DNA of 64,000 nt from Streptomyces sp. A0642 (GTDB lineage Bacteria > Actinomycetota > Actinomycetes > Streptomycetales > Streptomycetaceae): the NCBI RefSeq assembly GCF_004795105.1, contig NZ_SSBL01000004.1, positions 1-64,000 on the forward strand, read 5' to 3'. Shown here one piece after another: positions 52,189 through 61,456 of this stretch (position 1 is its first letter; each line of letters starts with the position of its first letter). The notes under the pieces were generated by a model, which saw nothing but the letters and a program-made list of their open reading frames with translations, searched no databases and was not told the origin of the DNA. The translations under genes and the position numbers were made by a program.

Positions 52189-53277
52189 ATGACCGATGTT
52201 CTGCTCACCGTGGGCACCCGCAAGGGGCTCTTCATCGGCCGCAGGAGCGGCGATGCATGGGAGTTCGCGGGTCCGCACTTCAACGCGCAGGCGATCTACT
52301 CGATCGCCATCGACAAGCGCGGCGACGTCCCCCGGCTGCTGGTGGGCGGCGACAGCGCGCACTGGGGCCCGTCCGTCTTCCACTCCGACGACCTGGGTGC
52401 GAGCTGGACCGAGCCCACGCAACCGGCCGTCAAGTTCCCCGAGTTCACCGGGGCGTCGCTGGAGCGGGTCTGGCAGCTGCATCCGGCGGGCCCCGAGGCC
52501 CCCGGCGTCGTATACGCCGGCACCGAGCCGGCCGCCCTGTTCCGTTCGCAGGACAGGGGCGAGTCGTTCGAGCTGGTGCGCCCGCTCTGGGAGCATCCGA
52601 CGCGCTCGAAGTGGGTGCCGGGCGGGGGCGGCGAGGGGCTGCACACGGTACTGACCGACGAGCGGGACCCGCGGTCGGTCACGGTCGCCGTCTCCACCGC
52701 GGGGGTGTTCAGGACGGCGGACGGCGGCGAGAGCTGGGTCCCGGCCAACCGGGGAGTCTCGGCGGTCTTCCTGCCCGATCCCGACCCGGAGTTCGGCCAG
52801 TGCGTCCACAAGGTCAGCCGGGACGCCGTCGATCCCGACCGGCTCTATCTCCAGAACCACTGGGGCGTGTTCCGCAGCGACGACGCCGGGGACAGCTGGA
52901 CGGACATCGGCGCGGGCCTGCCCTCCGACTTCGGCTTCGCGGTCGCGGCACACCCGCACCGCGCGGACACGGCGTACCTCTTCCCGATCAACGCCGACGC
53001 CGACCGGGTGCCGGCCGGACACCGCTGCCGCGTCTTCCGGACCACCGACGCGGGCGGCACCTGGGAGCCCCTGTCGTCGGGGCTGCCCGACGGCGCGCAC
53101 TACGGCACGGTGCTGCGGGACGCCCTCTGCACGGACGACGCCGATCCGGCGGGTGTGTACTTCGGCAACCGCAACGGAGAGGTGTACGCGAGCGCGGACG
53201 ACGGCGACAGCTGGCAGCAGCTCGCCTCGCACCTGCCGGACGTGCTGTGCGTCCGGGCGGCCACGATCGACGGGTGA
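52189..53277 (+). CDS. BNR/Asp-box repeat beta-propeller protein
   Basis: A 362-aa protein with at least six Asp-box (SxDxGxxW) repeats: SDDLGASW, SQDRGESF, TADGGESW, SDDAGDSW, TTDAGGTW and SADDGDSW. They form a sialidase-like or photosystem II assembly-factor-like propeller. There is no signal peptide and no sialidase active-site pattern, so enzymatic activity is doubtful. The ATG at 52189 has GGGAGG 6 nt upstream. Function is unknown. Confidence 0.83.
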   Translation: MTDVLLTVGTRKGLFIGRRSGDAWEFAGPHFNAQAIYSIAIDKRGDVPRLLVGGDSAHWGPSVFHSDDLGASWTEPTQPAVKFPEFTGASLERVWQLHPAGPEAPGVVYAGTEPAALFRSQDRGESFELVRPLWEHPTRSKWVPGGGGEGLHTVLTDERDPRSVTVAVSTAGVFRTADGGESWVPANRGVSAVFLPDPDPEFGQCVHKVSRDAVDPDRLYLQNHWGVFRSDDAGDSWTDIGAGLPSDFGFAVAAHPHRADTAYLFPINADADRVPAGHRCRVFRTTDAGGTWEPLSSGLPDGAHYGTVLRDALCTDDADPAGVYFGNRNGEVYASADDGDSWQQLASHLPDVLCVRAATIDG

Positions 53278-53499
53278 CGGCGGCCTCGCACCGCAGGACC
53301 GGCGCCAGGTCCTGTCCGGAGTTCCGGCGCGGGAGAAGGAACGGCGTCCGGTGCCGTCGGATCCGGGGCGGAGGAGGGAGCCGACGCGAAGGAGGCCCCT
53401 CCCCTGCCCTTCAAGGCTATGGGGGAATCGGCGACCGACGGCAACGCCGCAGGCCGCGGTGCCGGACGCCGCGACGCCGAGGGGGGCTCCGGACAGGAC

Positions 53500-54177
53500 C
53501 TACGGCAGGCGCCAGTCCACCGGCTGCGCCCCCTGCCGGGTCAGGAGTTCATTGGCCTTGCTGAAGGGGCGCGAGCCGAAGAAGCCGCGGTCGGCCGACA
53601 TGGGCGACGGATGGGCGGACTCGATCGCCGGATAGTCCCCCAGCAGGGGCCGGAGGTTGCGGGCGTCGCGGCCCCACAGGATGGACACCAGCGGGGTGCC
53701 CCGCGCGGCCAGCGCCCGGATGGCCTGCTCCGTGACCGCTTCCCAGCCCTTGCCGCGGTGGGCGGCGGGCTTGCGGGGTTCGGTCGTCAGCGCCCTGTTC
53801 AGCAGCAGGACGCCCTGGCGCGTCCACGGCGTCAGATCGCCGTTCGACGGGCGGGGCAGCCCCAGGTCCGTGTGCAGCTCGCGGTAGATGTTCTCCAGGC
53901 TGCCGGGCAGCCGGCCGACCTCCGGTGCGACCGCGAAGCTCAGCCCGATGGCCATCCCCGGTGTGGGATAGGGGTCCTGACCGACGATCAGGACCCGCAC
54001 CTCGTCGAAGGGCTGCTGGAACGCCCGCAGCACGTTGGCCCCCGACGGCAGATACGTGCGGCCGGCCGCGACCTCCGCCCGCAGGAAGTCCCCCATCTCG
54101 GCGATGCGCCCCGCCACGGGGGCCAACGCCTGGGCCCAGCCGGGCTCCACCACTTCGTTCAACGGTCGCGCTGTCAC
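53500..54177 (-). CDS. ung: Uracil-DNA glycosylase (family 1)
   Basis: A 225-aa family-1 UDG. The water-activating loop GQDPYPTPG (Asp68) and the minor-groove loop HPSPMS (His189) are intact, as is LLLNRALT for uracil recognition. It removes uracil from DNA in base-excision repair. The GTG at 54175-54177 is set by a leaderless promoter: TAGGGT (54185-54190) lies exactly 7 nt upstream. The product ends QPVDWRLP, as in other Streptomyces UDGs. Streptomyces often carry two ung genes; this looks like the shorter MTARPLNE type. Confidence 0.93.
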   Translation of the reverse strand: MTARPLNEVVEPGWAQALAPVAGRIAEMGDFLRAEVAAGRTYLPSGANVLRAFQQPFDEVRVLIVGQDPYPTPGMAIGLSFAVAPEVGRLPGSLENIYRELHTDLGLPRPSNGDLTPWTRQGVLLLNRALTTEPRKPAAHRGKGWEAVTEQAIRALAARGTPLVSILWGRDARNLRPLLGDYPAIESAHPSPMSADRGFFGSRPFSKANELLTRQGAQPVDWRLP

Positions 54178-54184
54178 AGGAGTC

Positions 54185-54190
54185 ACCCTA
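54185..54190 (-). promoter_or_regulatory. -10 box (TAGGGT) of the ung gene
   Basis: On the minus strand TAGGGT is followed by a 7-nt spacer and the GTG start: a leaderless promoter. Confidence 0.5.
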
Positions 54191-54352
54191 CCGGCGTAGG
54201 GGCGGGCGCCCCGCCGCTCCCCCGCCCCGGTGAACGCGCAGGCCACACGCCCGCGTCCCGGCGCCACCGGTCCACCGCGATCCGCCCGGGAACGCGCGAC
54301 ACGCGTGAGGATAGGCTGCCGCCGTCCTTCCTCTGCTGACGGGAGCCGCTCC

Positions 54353-55393
54353 ATGGAGTCAGACGGCCACGCGCCCGGGGAGTACGTCCTCGGGGTCGAC
54401 TCGGGCGGTTCCGGGCTGAGGGTGGCCCTGGCCACCGTGGACGGGGACGGCCCCCTGGACACCGTCGCGTGCGCCGAACCGGTGCGCACCGGGCCCTCCG
54501 GCATCGACGCCGGCCATCTCCTCGATCAGTTGCTGCCCACCGTCCGGCTGCTGCTCGCCCGGCACGGCGGCGACGGACGGATCGCCGCCGCGACGATCGG
54601 GGCGGCCGGCATGGCCACGCTGGGCGACCGGCTGCGCGCCGAACTGCCCCCGGCCCTGACGGAGGCGTTCGGGCTGCGGAGGCTGGCGCTCGCCGCCGAC
54701 GCGGTGACCGCGTACGCCGGGGCGGTCGGGCAGCGGCCCGGCGCCGTCGTCGCGGCCGGCACCGGCCTGATCGCCCTGGGCACGGATCTCACACGGTGGC
54801 GAAGGGCCGACGGGTGGGGGCATCTGCTGGGCGACAGCGGGGGCGGCGCCTGGATCGGGCGGGCCGGACTCGACGCGGCCATGCGCGCCCATGACGGCCG
54901 GCGCGGCGGCTCGCCCGCCCTGCTGGCCAGGCTGGAAGCGGTGTTCGGCCCGGCGCCCGATCTGCCCGGCCGGCTCTATCCGCGTACCGACCGGCCCGCC
55001 GTCCTCGCCTCGTTCGCCCCCGAGGTGGCCGCGTGCGCGGCGCACGATCCCGTCGCCGAAGCGATCCTCCGCGACGCCGCCGGACACATCGCCGAGGCAG
55101 CCGCCGCGGTGTGCCCGCAGGCCGGTGCGGACGGTTCCGGATGCGAAGTGGCGCTGACCGGAGGCCTGTTCCGGATGGGCGAGCCGCTGCTCGTACCCCT
55201 GCGCGAGGAGCTGGCGCGACAGCTGCCGCACGCACGGGCGGTCCCCGGTCCGGGTGATCCGCTGGCCGGTTCGCTGCGGATCGCGCAGGCGCTCGCCACG
55301 GAAGGTCTGCGGTTGCCGCTCCATCCCACGCTGTTCCGGGTCACCGGACCGGGGCAGGAGTCCGGCGCCTTCCCCGTGGCGGAGGCACCTTAA
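54353..55393 (+). CDS. BadF/BadG-type ATPase, GlcNAc kinase-like
   Basis: A 346-aa ASKHA-fold kinase. Phosphate-1 motif [14 protein letters not shown] (residue about 14), phosphate-2 [12 protein letters not shown] near 128 and the [16 protein letters not shown] block near 163 match N-acetylglucosamine kinases; TGGLF near 272 is the adenosine motif. It probably phosphorylates an amino sugar such as GlcNAc. The ATG at 54353 has GGGAG 8 nt upstream. It is divergent from ung. Confidence 0.85.
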   Translation: MESDGHAPGEYVLGVDSGGSGLRVALATVDGDGPLDTVACAEPVRTGPSGIDAGHLLDQLLPTVRLLLARHGGDGRIAAATIGAAGMATLGDRLRAELPPALTEAFGLRRLALAADAVTAYAGAVGQRPGAVVAAGTGLIALGTDLTRWRRADGWGHLLGDSGGGAWIGRAGLDAAMRAHDGRRGGSPALLARLEAVFGPAPDLPGRLYPRTDRPAVLASFAPEVAACAAHDPVAEAILRDAAGHIAEAAAAVCPQAGADGSGCEVALTGGLFRMGEPLLVPLREELARQLPHARAVPGPGDPLAGSLRIAQALATEGLRLPLHPTLFRVTGPGQESGAFPVAEAP

Positions 55394-55500
55394 CGGGGGC
55401 GACAGAACAGGGCAGTCGACCAGTAAGCCACTGATCGGATAAATGCGGACAGACGACGCTCGACCGGGCCCTACCCGAGCAGCGGGGTACCCAAAACCAG

Positions 55501-55506
55501 TAGCAT
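55501..55506 (+). promoter_or_regulatory. -10 box (TAGCAT) of the CbiX-like gene
   Basis: TAGCAT is followed by 8 nt and the ATG at 55515, with no Shine-Dalgarno sequence: a leaderless promoter. Confidence 0.5.
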
Positions 55507-55514
55507 GCGGCGCC

Positions 55515-56438
55515 ATGAGCACCCCCACTGGGCCCGCTTCCGGCCTGCCTGTACGAATGCCGCGACCTCGCCAGTCCGGACGGCACCGCCGCCCGGAGCC
55601 CGTGGTCGCACCTGAGGGCGCTGCCGCGCTCGTTCTCGCCGTTCCCGGTACTCCCTCCCCGGCCAGCCGCAGTCTGGCCGAAGAGGTCATCAGCATCGCC
55701 CGCTCCGAGCTGCCCGGTCTGAACGCCCTGATCGGTTACCTCGACGGCGACGACGCCGAGTACCCCAGCCTCGCCTCCGTGCTCGCGCACGCCGCCGCCG
55801 AGCGCATCGCGCGCTTCGAGCAGGCGAAGGCCGCCGGCCGCGAGGTCGCCGAGCCCGAGGGGCACGCCGCCGTCGTGGTGCCGCTGCTCGCGGGCCCCGA
55901 GAGCACCCTGGTGCAGCGGATGCGCCGTGCGATCGAGGAGAGCGGTGCTCCGGCCGAGCTGACCGATGTGCTCGGCCCGCATCCGCTGCTCGCCGAGGCG
56001 CTGCACGTGCGCCTCTCCGAGGCCGGTCTCGCCCGCGCGGACCGCGCCAGGCTGTTCACCGTGGCCACGGCCGCCGACGGCATCGTCCTGGCCACCGTGG
56101 GCGGCGAGGAGGCCGTGCAGGCGGCCGGGATCACCGGCATGCTGCTGGCCGCACGGCTCGCGGTACCGGTGATGGCCGCCGCGCTCGACGTCGAGGGCTC
56201 GGTCGCCTCGATCGCCGAGCAGCTGAAGGGCTCCGGCTCGCTGCAGCTGGCCGTGGCGCCCTACCTGGTGGGGCCGGAGGTCTCCGAGGGCCTGCTGGAC
56301 GCCGCCCTGAAGGAGGCCGGCTGCGCGAGCGCCGAGCCGCTCGGCGCGTACCCGGCCATCGGCAAGCTGGTCCTGTCGATGTACACGACCGCGCTCGGCA
56401 TCGCTCCGGCGATGGCGCAGGGAGCCCAGGCCCTCTGA
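55515..56438 (+). CDS. CbiX/SirB-type sirohydrochlorin chelatase family protein
   Basis: A 307-aa soluble protein with two related halves, as in long CbiX-type chelatases: ALVLAVPGTPSPASRSLAEEV (about 38-58) and VVVPLLAGPESTLVQRM near 118, then VTVATAADGIVLATVGGEEAVQ-like and VAPYLVGPEVSEGLL in the second half. The catalytic His of true chelatases is not obvious, so activity is uncertain. I recall this Streptomyces protein annotated as a sirohydrochlorin chelatase. It has a leaderless promoter. Confidence 0.75.
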   Translation: MSTPTGPASGLPVRMPRPRQSGRHRRPEPVVAPEGAAALVLAVPGTPSPASRSLAEEVISIARSELPGLNALIGYLDGDDAEYPSLASVLAHAAAERIARFEQAKAAGREVAEPEGHAAVVVPLLAGPESTLVQRMRRAIEESGAPAELTDVLGPHPLLAEALHVRLSEAGLARADRARLFTVATAADGIVLATVGGEEAVQAAGITGMLLAARLAVPVMAAALDVEGSVASIAEQLKGSGSLQLAVAPYLVGPEVSEGLLDAALKEAGCASAEPLGAYPAIGKLVLSMYTTALGIAPAMAQGAQAL

Positions 56439-56475
56439 TCCGAACCACGGGCGGCCGGGTGCGCCGCCCGTCGCT

Positions 56476-56513
56476 GGGTGGGGCGGGGCCGGACGACGCG
56501 CCCCGCCCCACCC
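56476..56513. terminator. Terminator hairpin 1 between convergent genes
   Basis: GGGTGGGGCGGGGC pairs perfectly (14 bp) with GCCCCGCCCCACCC, 10-nt loop. It ends the CbiX-like gene. Confidence 0.75.
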
Positions 56514-56520
56514 GTGACAC

Positions 56521-56561
56521 GCGTACGCCCCGGGACCCGTTGGTGGTCCCGGGGCGTACGC
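56521..56561. terminator. Terminator hairpin 2 between convergent genes
   Basis: GCGTACGCCCCGGGACC pairs perfectly (17 bp) with GGTCCCGGGGCGTACGC around a CGTTGGT loop. It lies 7 bp from the lactonase stop and probably works in both directions. Confidence 0.8.
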
Positions 56562-56567
56562 CGTTCC

Positions 56568-57638
56568 TCAGGCGAAGATCACGCAGGAGGCCGAGGGGAC
56601 CTTCAGGGACCCTCCCGGAGCGGGGACGCCGGTCTCGGGGTCCACGGTGAACCAGCTGACGTCCCCCGACCGCTCGTTGGCCGCGTACAGCCGCCGGCCG
56701 GTGGGGTCGAGGGCGAGGTCGCGCGGCCAGTGCCCGCCGCACCCCACGGTCGTGACGAGGGACGCCTGCTCGCCCGTGGCGTCGAGGGCGAGCACGGAGA
56801 TGGTGTCGTGCCCGCGCGTGGCCACCCACAGGAACCGGCCGTCGTGGGCCACCACGGCCTCGGACGGATAGCTCGCCGGGGCGGCGCCGCCACTCGCGCC
56901 GGCAGGCAGCACGGGCGTCTCCCCGAGGGCCTCCAGGGTCCCCGCTGCGGCGTCCCACCGGCACACCGTGACCGTGGGCTCCAGCTCGTTCACCACATAG
57001 GCGTGGCCGCCCCCGGGGTGGAACGCGAGATGGCGCGGGCCGGCCCCGGGCCGCAGCGCCGTCTCACCGTGCGGGCGAAGCTGCCCGGTGTCCGGGTCGA
57101 GCGCGTAGATCCATACGGAATCGGTGCCGAGGTCGACGCTGAGCACCCAGTTCCCCGTCGGATCGGGAAGGACCTGGTGGGCGTGCGGCCCCTCCTGGCG
57201 CTCGGTGACCGGGCCGCTGCCCTCGTGGGCGCGTACGCAGCCGGCCTCACCGAGCGAACCGTCCGCGAGCACGGGCAGGACGGTGACGCTGCCGGAGCCG
57301 TAGTTGGCGGTGACCACATGGCCCGCCGCGACCGCGAGGTGCGTGGGGCCGTTGGCGTCGACCGGCCGCGTCTCCCCCAGGAGCCGCGGCACGCCGTGGC
57401 TGACGTCGAGGGCCGCGGCCGCGCCCTTCTCGCTCTCGCTGACCGCGTAGAGGACCGTGCCCCCGGGGCCGGCGCCCCGCCCCAGTGCGAGGTACGAGGG
57501 GTCGGGTACGACGTCCGTCGCGCCGAGGACGGTGAGCGCCCCGGTCTCCCGGTCCACGGCGGCGACGGTGATGCCGTGTCCGCCCGCCGAGGTGAACGAT
57601 CCGATGAATGCCCGTCCGGCACCGTTGCTGCTGTCCAC
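56568..57638 (-). CDS. Lactonase family beta-propeller (6-phosphogluconolactonase type)
   Basis: A 356-aa seven-bladed propeller of the Pgl/YbhE lactonase family, with FIGSFTSAGGHGITVAAVD at the N-terminus, GPTHLAVAAGHVVTANYGSGS near residue 97 and GPRHLAFHPGGGHAYVVNEL near 195. It may hydrolyse a sugar lactone. The start is a GTG at 57636-57638. It could serve central metabolism rather than the xylan genes; no linked dehydrogenase is seen. Confidence 0.85.
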   Translation of the reverse strand: MDSSNGAGRAFIGSFTSAGGHGITVAAVDRETGALTVLGATDVVPDPSYLALGRGAGPGGTVLYAVSESEKGAAAALDVSHGVPRLLGETRPVDANGPTHLAVAAGHVVTANYGSGSVTVLPVLADGSLGEAGCVRAHEGSGPVTERQEGPHAHQVLPDPTGNWVLSVDLGTDSVWIYALDPDTGQLRPHGETALRPGAGPRHLAFHPGGGHAYVVNELEPTVTVCRWDAAAGTLEALGETPVLPAGASGGAAPASYPSEAVVAHDGRFLWVATRGHDTISVLALDATGEQASLVTTVGCGGHWPRDLALDPTGRRLYAANERSGDVSWFTVDPETGVPAPGGSLKVPSASCVIFA

Positions 57639-57743
57639 CGCACTGCCTTTCTCCGCCGACTGATCGCGACGGCGGCGGCCGCCGTGATCTTCCGCGGCGA
57701 CCGTAGCAGTGCCCCCGTATGGTCCGGACCAGGGGCGCGCGGA

Positions 57744-59249
57744 TCAGGCCGGGACGAGCGGCGCGCGGGGCGGGGTGTGCAGGGGCGTGGCCAGTTCGGC
57801 GAGTGCGCGCTCCAGGCTGTGCAGGTGCGCGAGGGCGGGCTCCGTCGCCGCCGGGTGCGCAGCGGGGCCGCTCGTCGCGGCGCGGGCCGGCCGCCCGGGG
57901 GCGGTGAGCGCCTCCACGGCGCTTTCGACGCGCCAGCAGGCGGCGGCGAGCCGGGCGTCGTGGGAGGCTTCCGGGTCCGCCGCCACGGAGGCCAGTCCGC
58001 GCACCTCCCGCGCGCACGCGTCGAGCAGGGCGAGGACGTGCCCGGCCCGGGCCCTGCGGGCACGCAGCGGGCTCAGCGGATGGACCAGCGGGGCCAGCGA
58101 GAGCCGGACGCGGCCGAGGAGCGCCTCGAGCTCGGCGATGCGGGGCGCCGGGTCGGCGGCGGCCGAGCCCGAGAGCCGGGCGGCGGCCTCCTCGGTACAG
58201 GCGTGCACGCAGCGCAGGGCCCGCTGGATCCACGCGTCGGTCGTGGCGTGGGTGGTGACGGGCAGCACGCACAGCACCGCGAGCATCGCGCCCAGCGCAC
58301 CGACGGCCGTCTCACCGAGCCGCAGGGCGAGCAGGGCCGGATCGAGCACGCCGAGGGCCCCGTAGAGCGCCCCGGCCATCACGGTCACGGAGAACATCAT
58401 CCAGGTGTAGGAGACCGCGGCGGTGTAGAAGATCCCGAACACTCCGGCGGCGACCAGGAACGCGGTGGGAACGGGCGCCCCGTGCAGCGGGACGACGACG
58501 GCGAGGCCGACGGGGATGCCGATCAGTGTGCCCATCACCCGGCGGAAGCCGCGCACCAGCGTCTCGCCGCGGGACGCCGTGTTGACGAAGACCCACCAGG
58601 TGGCGCCCACGGCCCAGTACCAGCGCTGGTCGGACAGAACCTGGCCCGCCAGCAGCGCCACGGCTCCCCCGGCGACCGCCTGGACCGCCTGCCGGGTGGT
58701 GACCCTGCCCAGGCCCCGTCCGCTGACCGGGGCGGGGACGACGGGCGGGGTCAGCCGGCGTTCGTAGCACCACAGGCCGAAGCGGACGGCCGACGAGGAG
58801 AGCAGGGAGAGGGCGACCGCGGAGTACAGCTCGGGCAGCTGGCCGGGCAGCGTGTGGAGGAACTGCGTGGTGAAGAAGGCCATGAAGGCGAAGACGCCGA
58901 GGGAGTGGCCGCGCGGGCCCCAGCGGCGCGCGTACACGCCGACGCCCATGACCGCCAGGAAGGCGGCGTCGCGCGCGACCGGATGGTCGTGGAGGACGGC
59001 GGCGAGCGCGAGGACCGGGAATCCGACGGCGGGCAGCAGCGCCGTGGTGACCGCCTGACCGCGGACGGTGGGGTCGGTCACCGTGAACAGGGCGAGCAGC
59101 GCGGCCAGCCCTCCGGTGATGGCCGCGACGAGCGAATGCCCGGCCAGTCCGCACACCGTCACGGCGAGGCCGATGCCGAGGACGGCCCGGGCGGCGAAGC
59201 GCAGCCGCAGCCGTCCCGGGTCCCGGGCCACGAACGCTCTCTTCAGCAC
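57744..59249 (-). CDS. FUSC family membrane protein (aromatic acid exporter-like)
   Basis: A 501-aa protein with two sets of membrane segments (about 20-160 and 245-370) and a cytoplasmic C-terminal half (about 380-500), matching the fusaric-acid-resistance / YccS-type FUSC family. It likely exports aromatic or amphipathic acids. The GTG at 59247-59249, with GGGGAG upstream, is the best start. It is divergent from an Lrp regulator across a 242-bp region with two inverted repeats, suggesting that Lrp controls it. Confidence 0.83.
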   Translation of the reverse strand: MLKRAFVARDPGRLRLRFAARAVLGIGLAVTVCGLAGHSLVAAITGGLAALLALFTVTDPTVRGQAVTTALLPAVGFPVLALAAVLHDHPVARDAAFLAVMGVGVYARRWGPRGHSLGVFAFMAFFTTQFLHTLPGQLPELYSAVALSLLSSSAVRFGLWCYERRLTPPVVPAPVSGRGLGRVTTRQAVQAVAGGAVALLAGQVLSDQRWYWAVGATWWVFVNTASRGETLVRGFRRVMGTLIGIPVGLAVVVPLHGAPVPTAFLVAAGVFGIFYTAAVSYTWMMFSVTVMAGALYGALGVLDPALLALRLGETAVGALGAMLAVLCVLPVTTHATTDAWIQRALRCVHACTEEAAARLSGSAAADPAPRIAELEALLGRVRLSLAPLVHPLSPLRARRARAGHVLALLDACAREVRGLASVAADPEASHDARLAAACWRVESAVEALTAPGRPARAATSGPAAHPAATEPALAHLHSLERALAELATPLHTPPRAPLVPA

Positions 59250-59354
59250 TGCTGCTCCCCGCCTCCGCTCACCGGATTCGCTTACCGGCATGAAAAAGGC
59301 GCCGCGGGATCCGCAGCGCCATCGACAGGTACATGAGAGCACCCAAGGGCCTGG

Positions 59355-59385
59355 TGGCTCAACCTGGCTCTCGAACACTGAGCCA
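59355..59385. promoter_or_regulatory. Inverted repeat TGGCTCA-N17-TGAGCCA
   Basis: Perfect 7-bp arms in the FUSC/Lrp divergent region, closer to the FUSC start. Possible regulator site. Confidence 0.35.
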
Positions 59386-59425
59386 ATGGCACAGTCGATT
59401 ACGCATGCGGGGTACCGGCGGTCGG

Positions 59426-59446
59426 CCAACGGACCAGCTCCGTTGG
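59426..59446. promoter_or_regulatory. Inverted repeat CCAACGGA-N5-TCCGTTGG
   Basis: Perfect 8-bp arms 46 bp before the Lrp gene start. The size and spacing suit an Lrp/AsnC dimer site or another autoregulatory operator. Confidence 0.5.
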
Positions 59447-59491
59447 TACAGTCGCCACCCCGACCGACGTACCAGGGAAAGGCCGGCGGAC

Positions 59492-59980
59492 ATGGCGGTG
59501 GACGCGCTCGACACCCGGATCCTGCGGCTGCTCATCGAGCAGCCGCAGACGAGCGTGCGTGAGTACGCGCGGATCCTGTCCATCGCCCGGGGCACGCTCC
59601 AGGCCCGGATCGACCGCCTCGAACGGGACGGCGTGATCACCGGCAGCGGACCGTTCCTCTCCCCCGCCGCCCTCGGCCACCCGGTGCTCGCCTTCGTGCA
59701 CCTGGAGGTGACGCAGGGGCATCTCGACGACGTCGGCGAGGCGCTCGCCTCGGTGCCGGAGATCGTCGAGGCGTTCTCCACCACGGGCGGCGGAGATCTG
59801 CTGACCCGGGTGGTGGCGCGGGACAACGGGCATCTGGAGGACGTGATCCAGCAGCTGATCCAGCTCCCGGGCGTCGTCAGGACCCGGACCGAGGTGGCGT
59901 TGCGCGAACGGGTGCCGCACCGGCTTCTTCCGCTCGTGGAATCGCTGGGCCGGGCGGCGTCCGCGCCCGGGCGGGGATGA
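59492..59980 (+). CDS. Lrp/AsnC family transcriptional regulator
   Basis: A 162-aa regulator. The N-terminal HTH (LDTRILRLLIEQPQTSVREYARIL ... GTLQARIDRLERDGVI) is followed by the RAM effector domain (HLEVTQGHLDDVGEALASVPEIVEAF; VVARDNGHLEDVIQQLIQLPGV). These regulators often sense amino acids. It is divergent from a FUSC exporter and probably controls it; palindromes lie in the shared region. Confidence 0.87.
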   Translation: MAVDALDTRILRLLIEQPQTSVREYARILSIARGTLQARIDRLERDGVITGSGPFLSPAALGHPVLAFVHLEVTQGHLDDVGEALASVPEIVEAFSTTGGGDLLTRVVARDNGHLEDVIQQLIQLPGVVRTRTEVALRERVPHRLLPLVESLGRAASAPGRG

Positions 59981-60199
59981 CCGTCCCCGGGGTGCCGCGG
60001 ACCTGTCTGTCCGTCACCGGCCGGGCGGCCGGGGCGGGGTGACGGCCGGTCGTTCCGGGTCCGCGCGCCGGATATCCTGATCATGCCGCGCGCCCCGCCC
60101 CGCCCTCCGGTCCGGACGAGGTCGCCGCCGCGGCGGCCGGAGCGGTAACCGGCCCGGGCTGTCCGGGATTCGCGAGCGATTCGAGATAGGTGTGCACAG

Positions 60200-61384
60200 G
60201 TGCTGGTTGCTGGTCGGTACCGATTGATATCCGCCATCGGCCGAGGCGGGATGGGCGAGGTCTGGCGCGCCACGGACGAGGTCCTCGGCAGGTCCGTCGC
60301 GGTGAAGCTGCTGCTGGGCGAACACGCCGACGAGTCGGCCACGGCGCGGTTCCGGCTGGAGGCCCAGACCGCCGCCCGGCTGAGCCACCCGCATCTGGTG
60401 GCCGTGTTCGACTTCGGGTCCTGGGAGGACCGGCTCTACCTGGTGATGGAACTCGTCGAGGGCAGGAGCCTGTCCGACCTGCTCCTGTCCCAGGAGCGGC
60501 TGGGTCCCGAACAGGTCGCCCGGATCGCCGGCCAGGCGGCCGCAGGGCTGGCGGCGGCCCATCGGCAGGGCATCGTCCACCGGGACATCAAGCCGGGAAA
60601 CCTGATGCTGGACGCCGAAGGCTCCGTGAAGATCGGCGACTTCGGCATCGCCCAGTTCGTCGACGATCCCTCGGCCGCCCTCACAACGACGGGGCACATC
60701 GTCGGCACGAGTCTCTACCTCGCTCCGGAACGGGCCCTCGGCCGCACGGCCGGGGCCGCGTCGGACATGTACTCCCTCGGCTGTGTCATCTACCAGCTGC
60801 TGCTCGGCCAGCCGCCGTTCCGCTCGGACACCCCGACCGCGACCCTGTACCAGCACGTGGACACGCCTCCCGTGCCGCTGCGGCAGCGAGGCGTCGACAT
60901 GTCGGCGGCCTTCGACTCGTACCTCCTGGGCCTGCTCGCGAAGCAGCCGGAGGACCGGCCCACCGCCCAGCAGGTCGCCGACTGGTTCCACAGTGAGGCC
61001 TGGCGGGGCCAGGCGGAGCCGCTGCCGCAGCACCGGCCCGCTCCCCCGCGCGCCCCGGCCGCGGCGTACCCGCCGCCGCCACGGCCCTCGCCCGCCGCGC
61101 AGCGCTCCGGCGCGGACCCCGGCGCCCCGACCACGTACCGGCTGCCCCAGGCGGCCGGCCGGGGGCGGCGTGCGGCGGCCCGGCCCCGGAACAACCGCCG
61201 TCGCAGCACCCGCGAGGCCATCAGACGCCGGCCCAGAGTGGCCAGCGCGATCGCGGGGACGGTCGCCTTCCTCGCGGCGGTCTACCTGGGCATGAGCCTG
61301 TTCTCGCCGGATTCCAGCTCGGCCACGACTCCGGAGGGCGGCGCCTCGACGAGCGGACCGCCGGCCCCCGCGCCCGGCCGGTAG
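60200..61384 (+). CDS. Membrane-anchored Ser/Thr protein kinase
   Basis: A 394-aa Hanks-type kinase. The glycine loop is IGRGGMGEVW (13-22), the ATP lysine is Lys36, the catalytic loop is HRDIKPGN (Asp129) and DFG is at 147-149. The kinase domain ends near 265. A Pro/Ala/Arg-rich juxtamembrane stretch leads to one membrane segment (about 347-368) and only about 25 outer residues, so there is no PASTA or other extracellular sensor. It may respond to an intracellular cue or a partner. GTG start. Confidence 0.92.
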   Translation: MLVAGRYRLISAIGRGGMGEVWRATDEVLGRSVAVKLLLGEHADESATARFRLEAQTAARLSHPHLVAVFDFGSWEDRLYLVMELVEGRSLSDLLLSQERLGPEQVARIAGQAAAGLAAAHRQGIVHRDIKPGNLMLDAEGSVKIGDFGIAQFVDDPSAALTTTGHIVGTSLYLAPERALGRTAGAASDMYSLGCVIYQLLLGQPPFRSDTPTATLYQHVDTPPVPLRQRGVDMSAAFDSYLLGLLAKQPEDRPTAQQVADWFHSEAWRGQAEPLPQHRPAPPRAPAAAYPPPPRPSPAAQRSGADPGAPTTYRLPQAAGRGRRAAARPRNNRRRSTREAIRRRPRVASAIAGTVAFLAAVYLGMSLFSPDSSSATTPEGGASTSGPPAPAPGR

Positions 61385-61456
61385 GGCGTATCCCGGAAGT
61401 CCCGCCCGCCCCGCTGAGGACGACGCTGCTTTCGGAACACGCCCTGGCGGGACCCG

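Noticed and set aside
52189..53277. Sialidase call for the BNR protein
   Set aside because: Asp-box repeats are present, but no arginine triad or signal peptide; sialidase activity is not supported.
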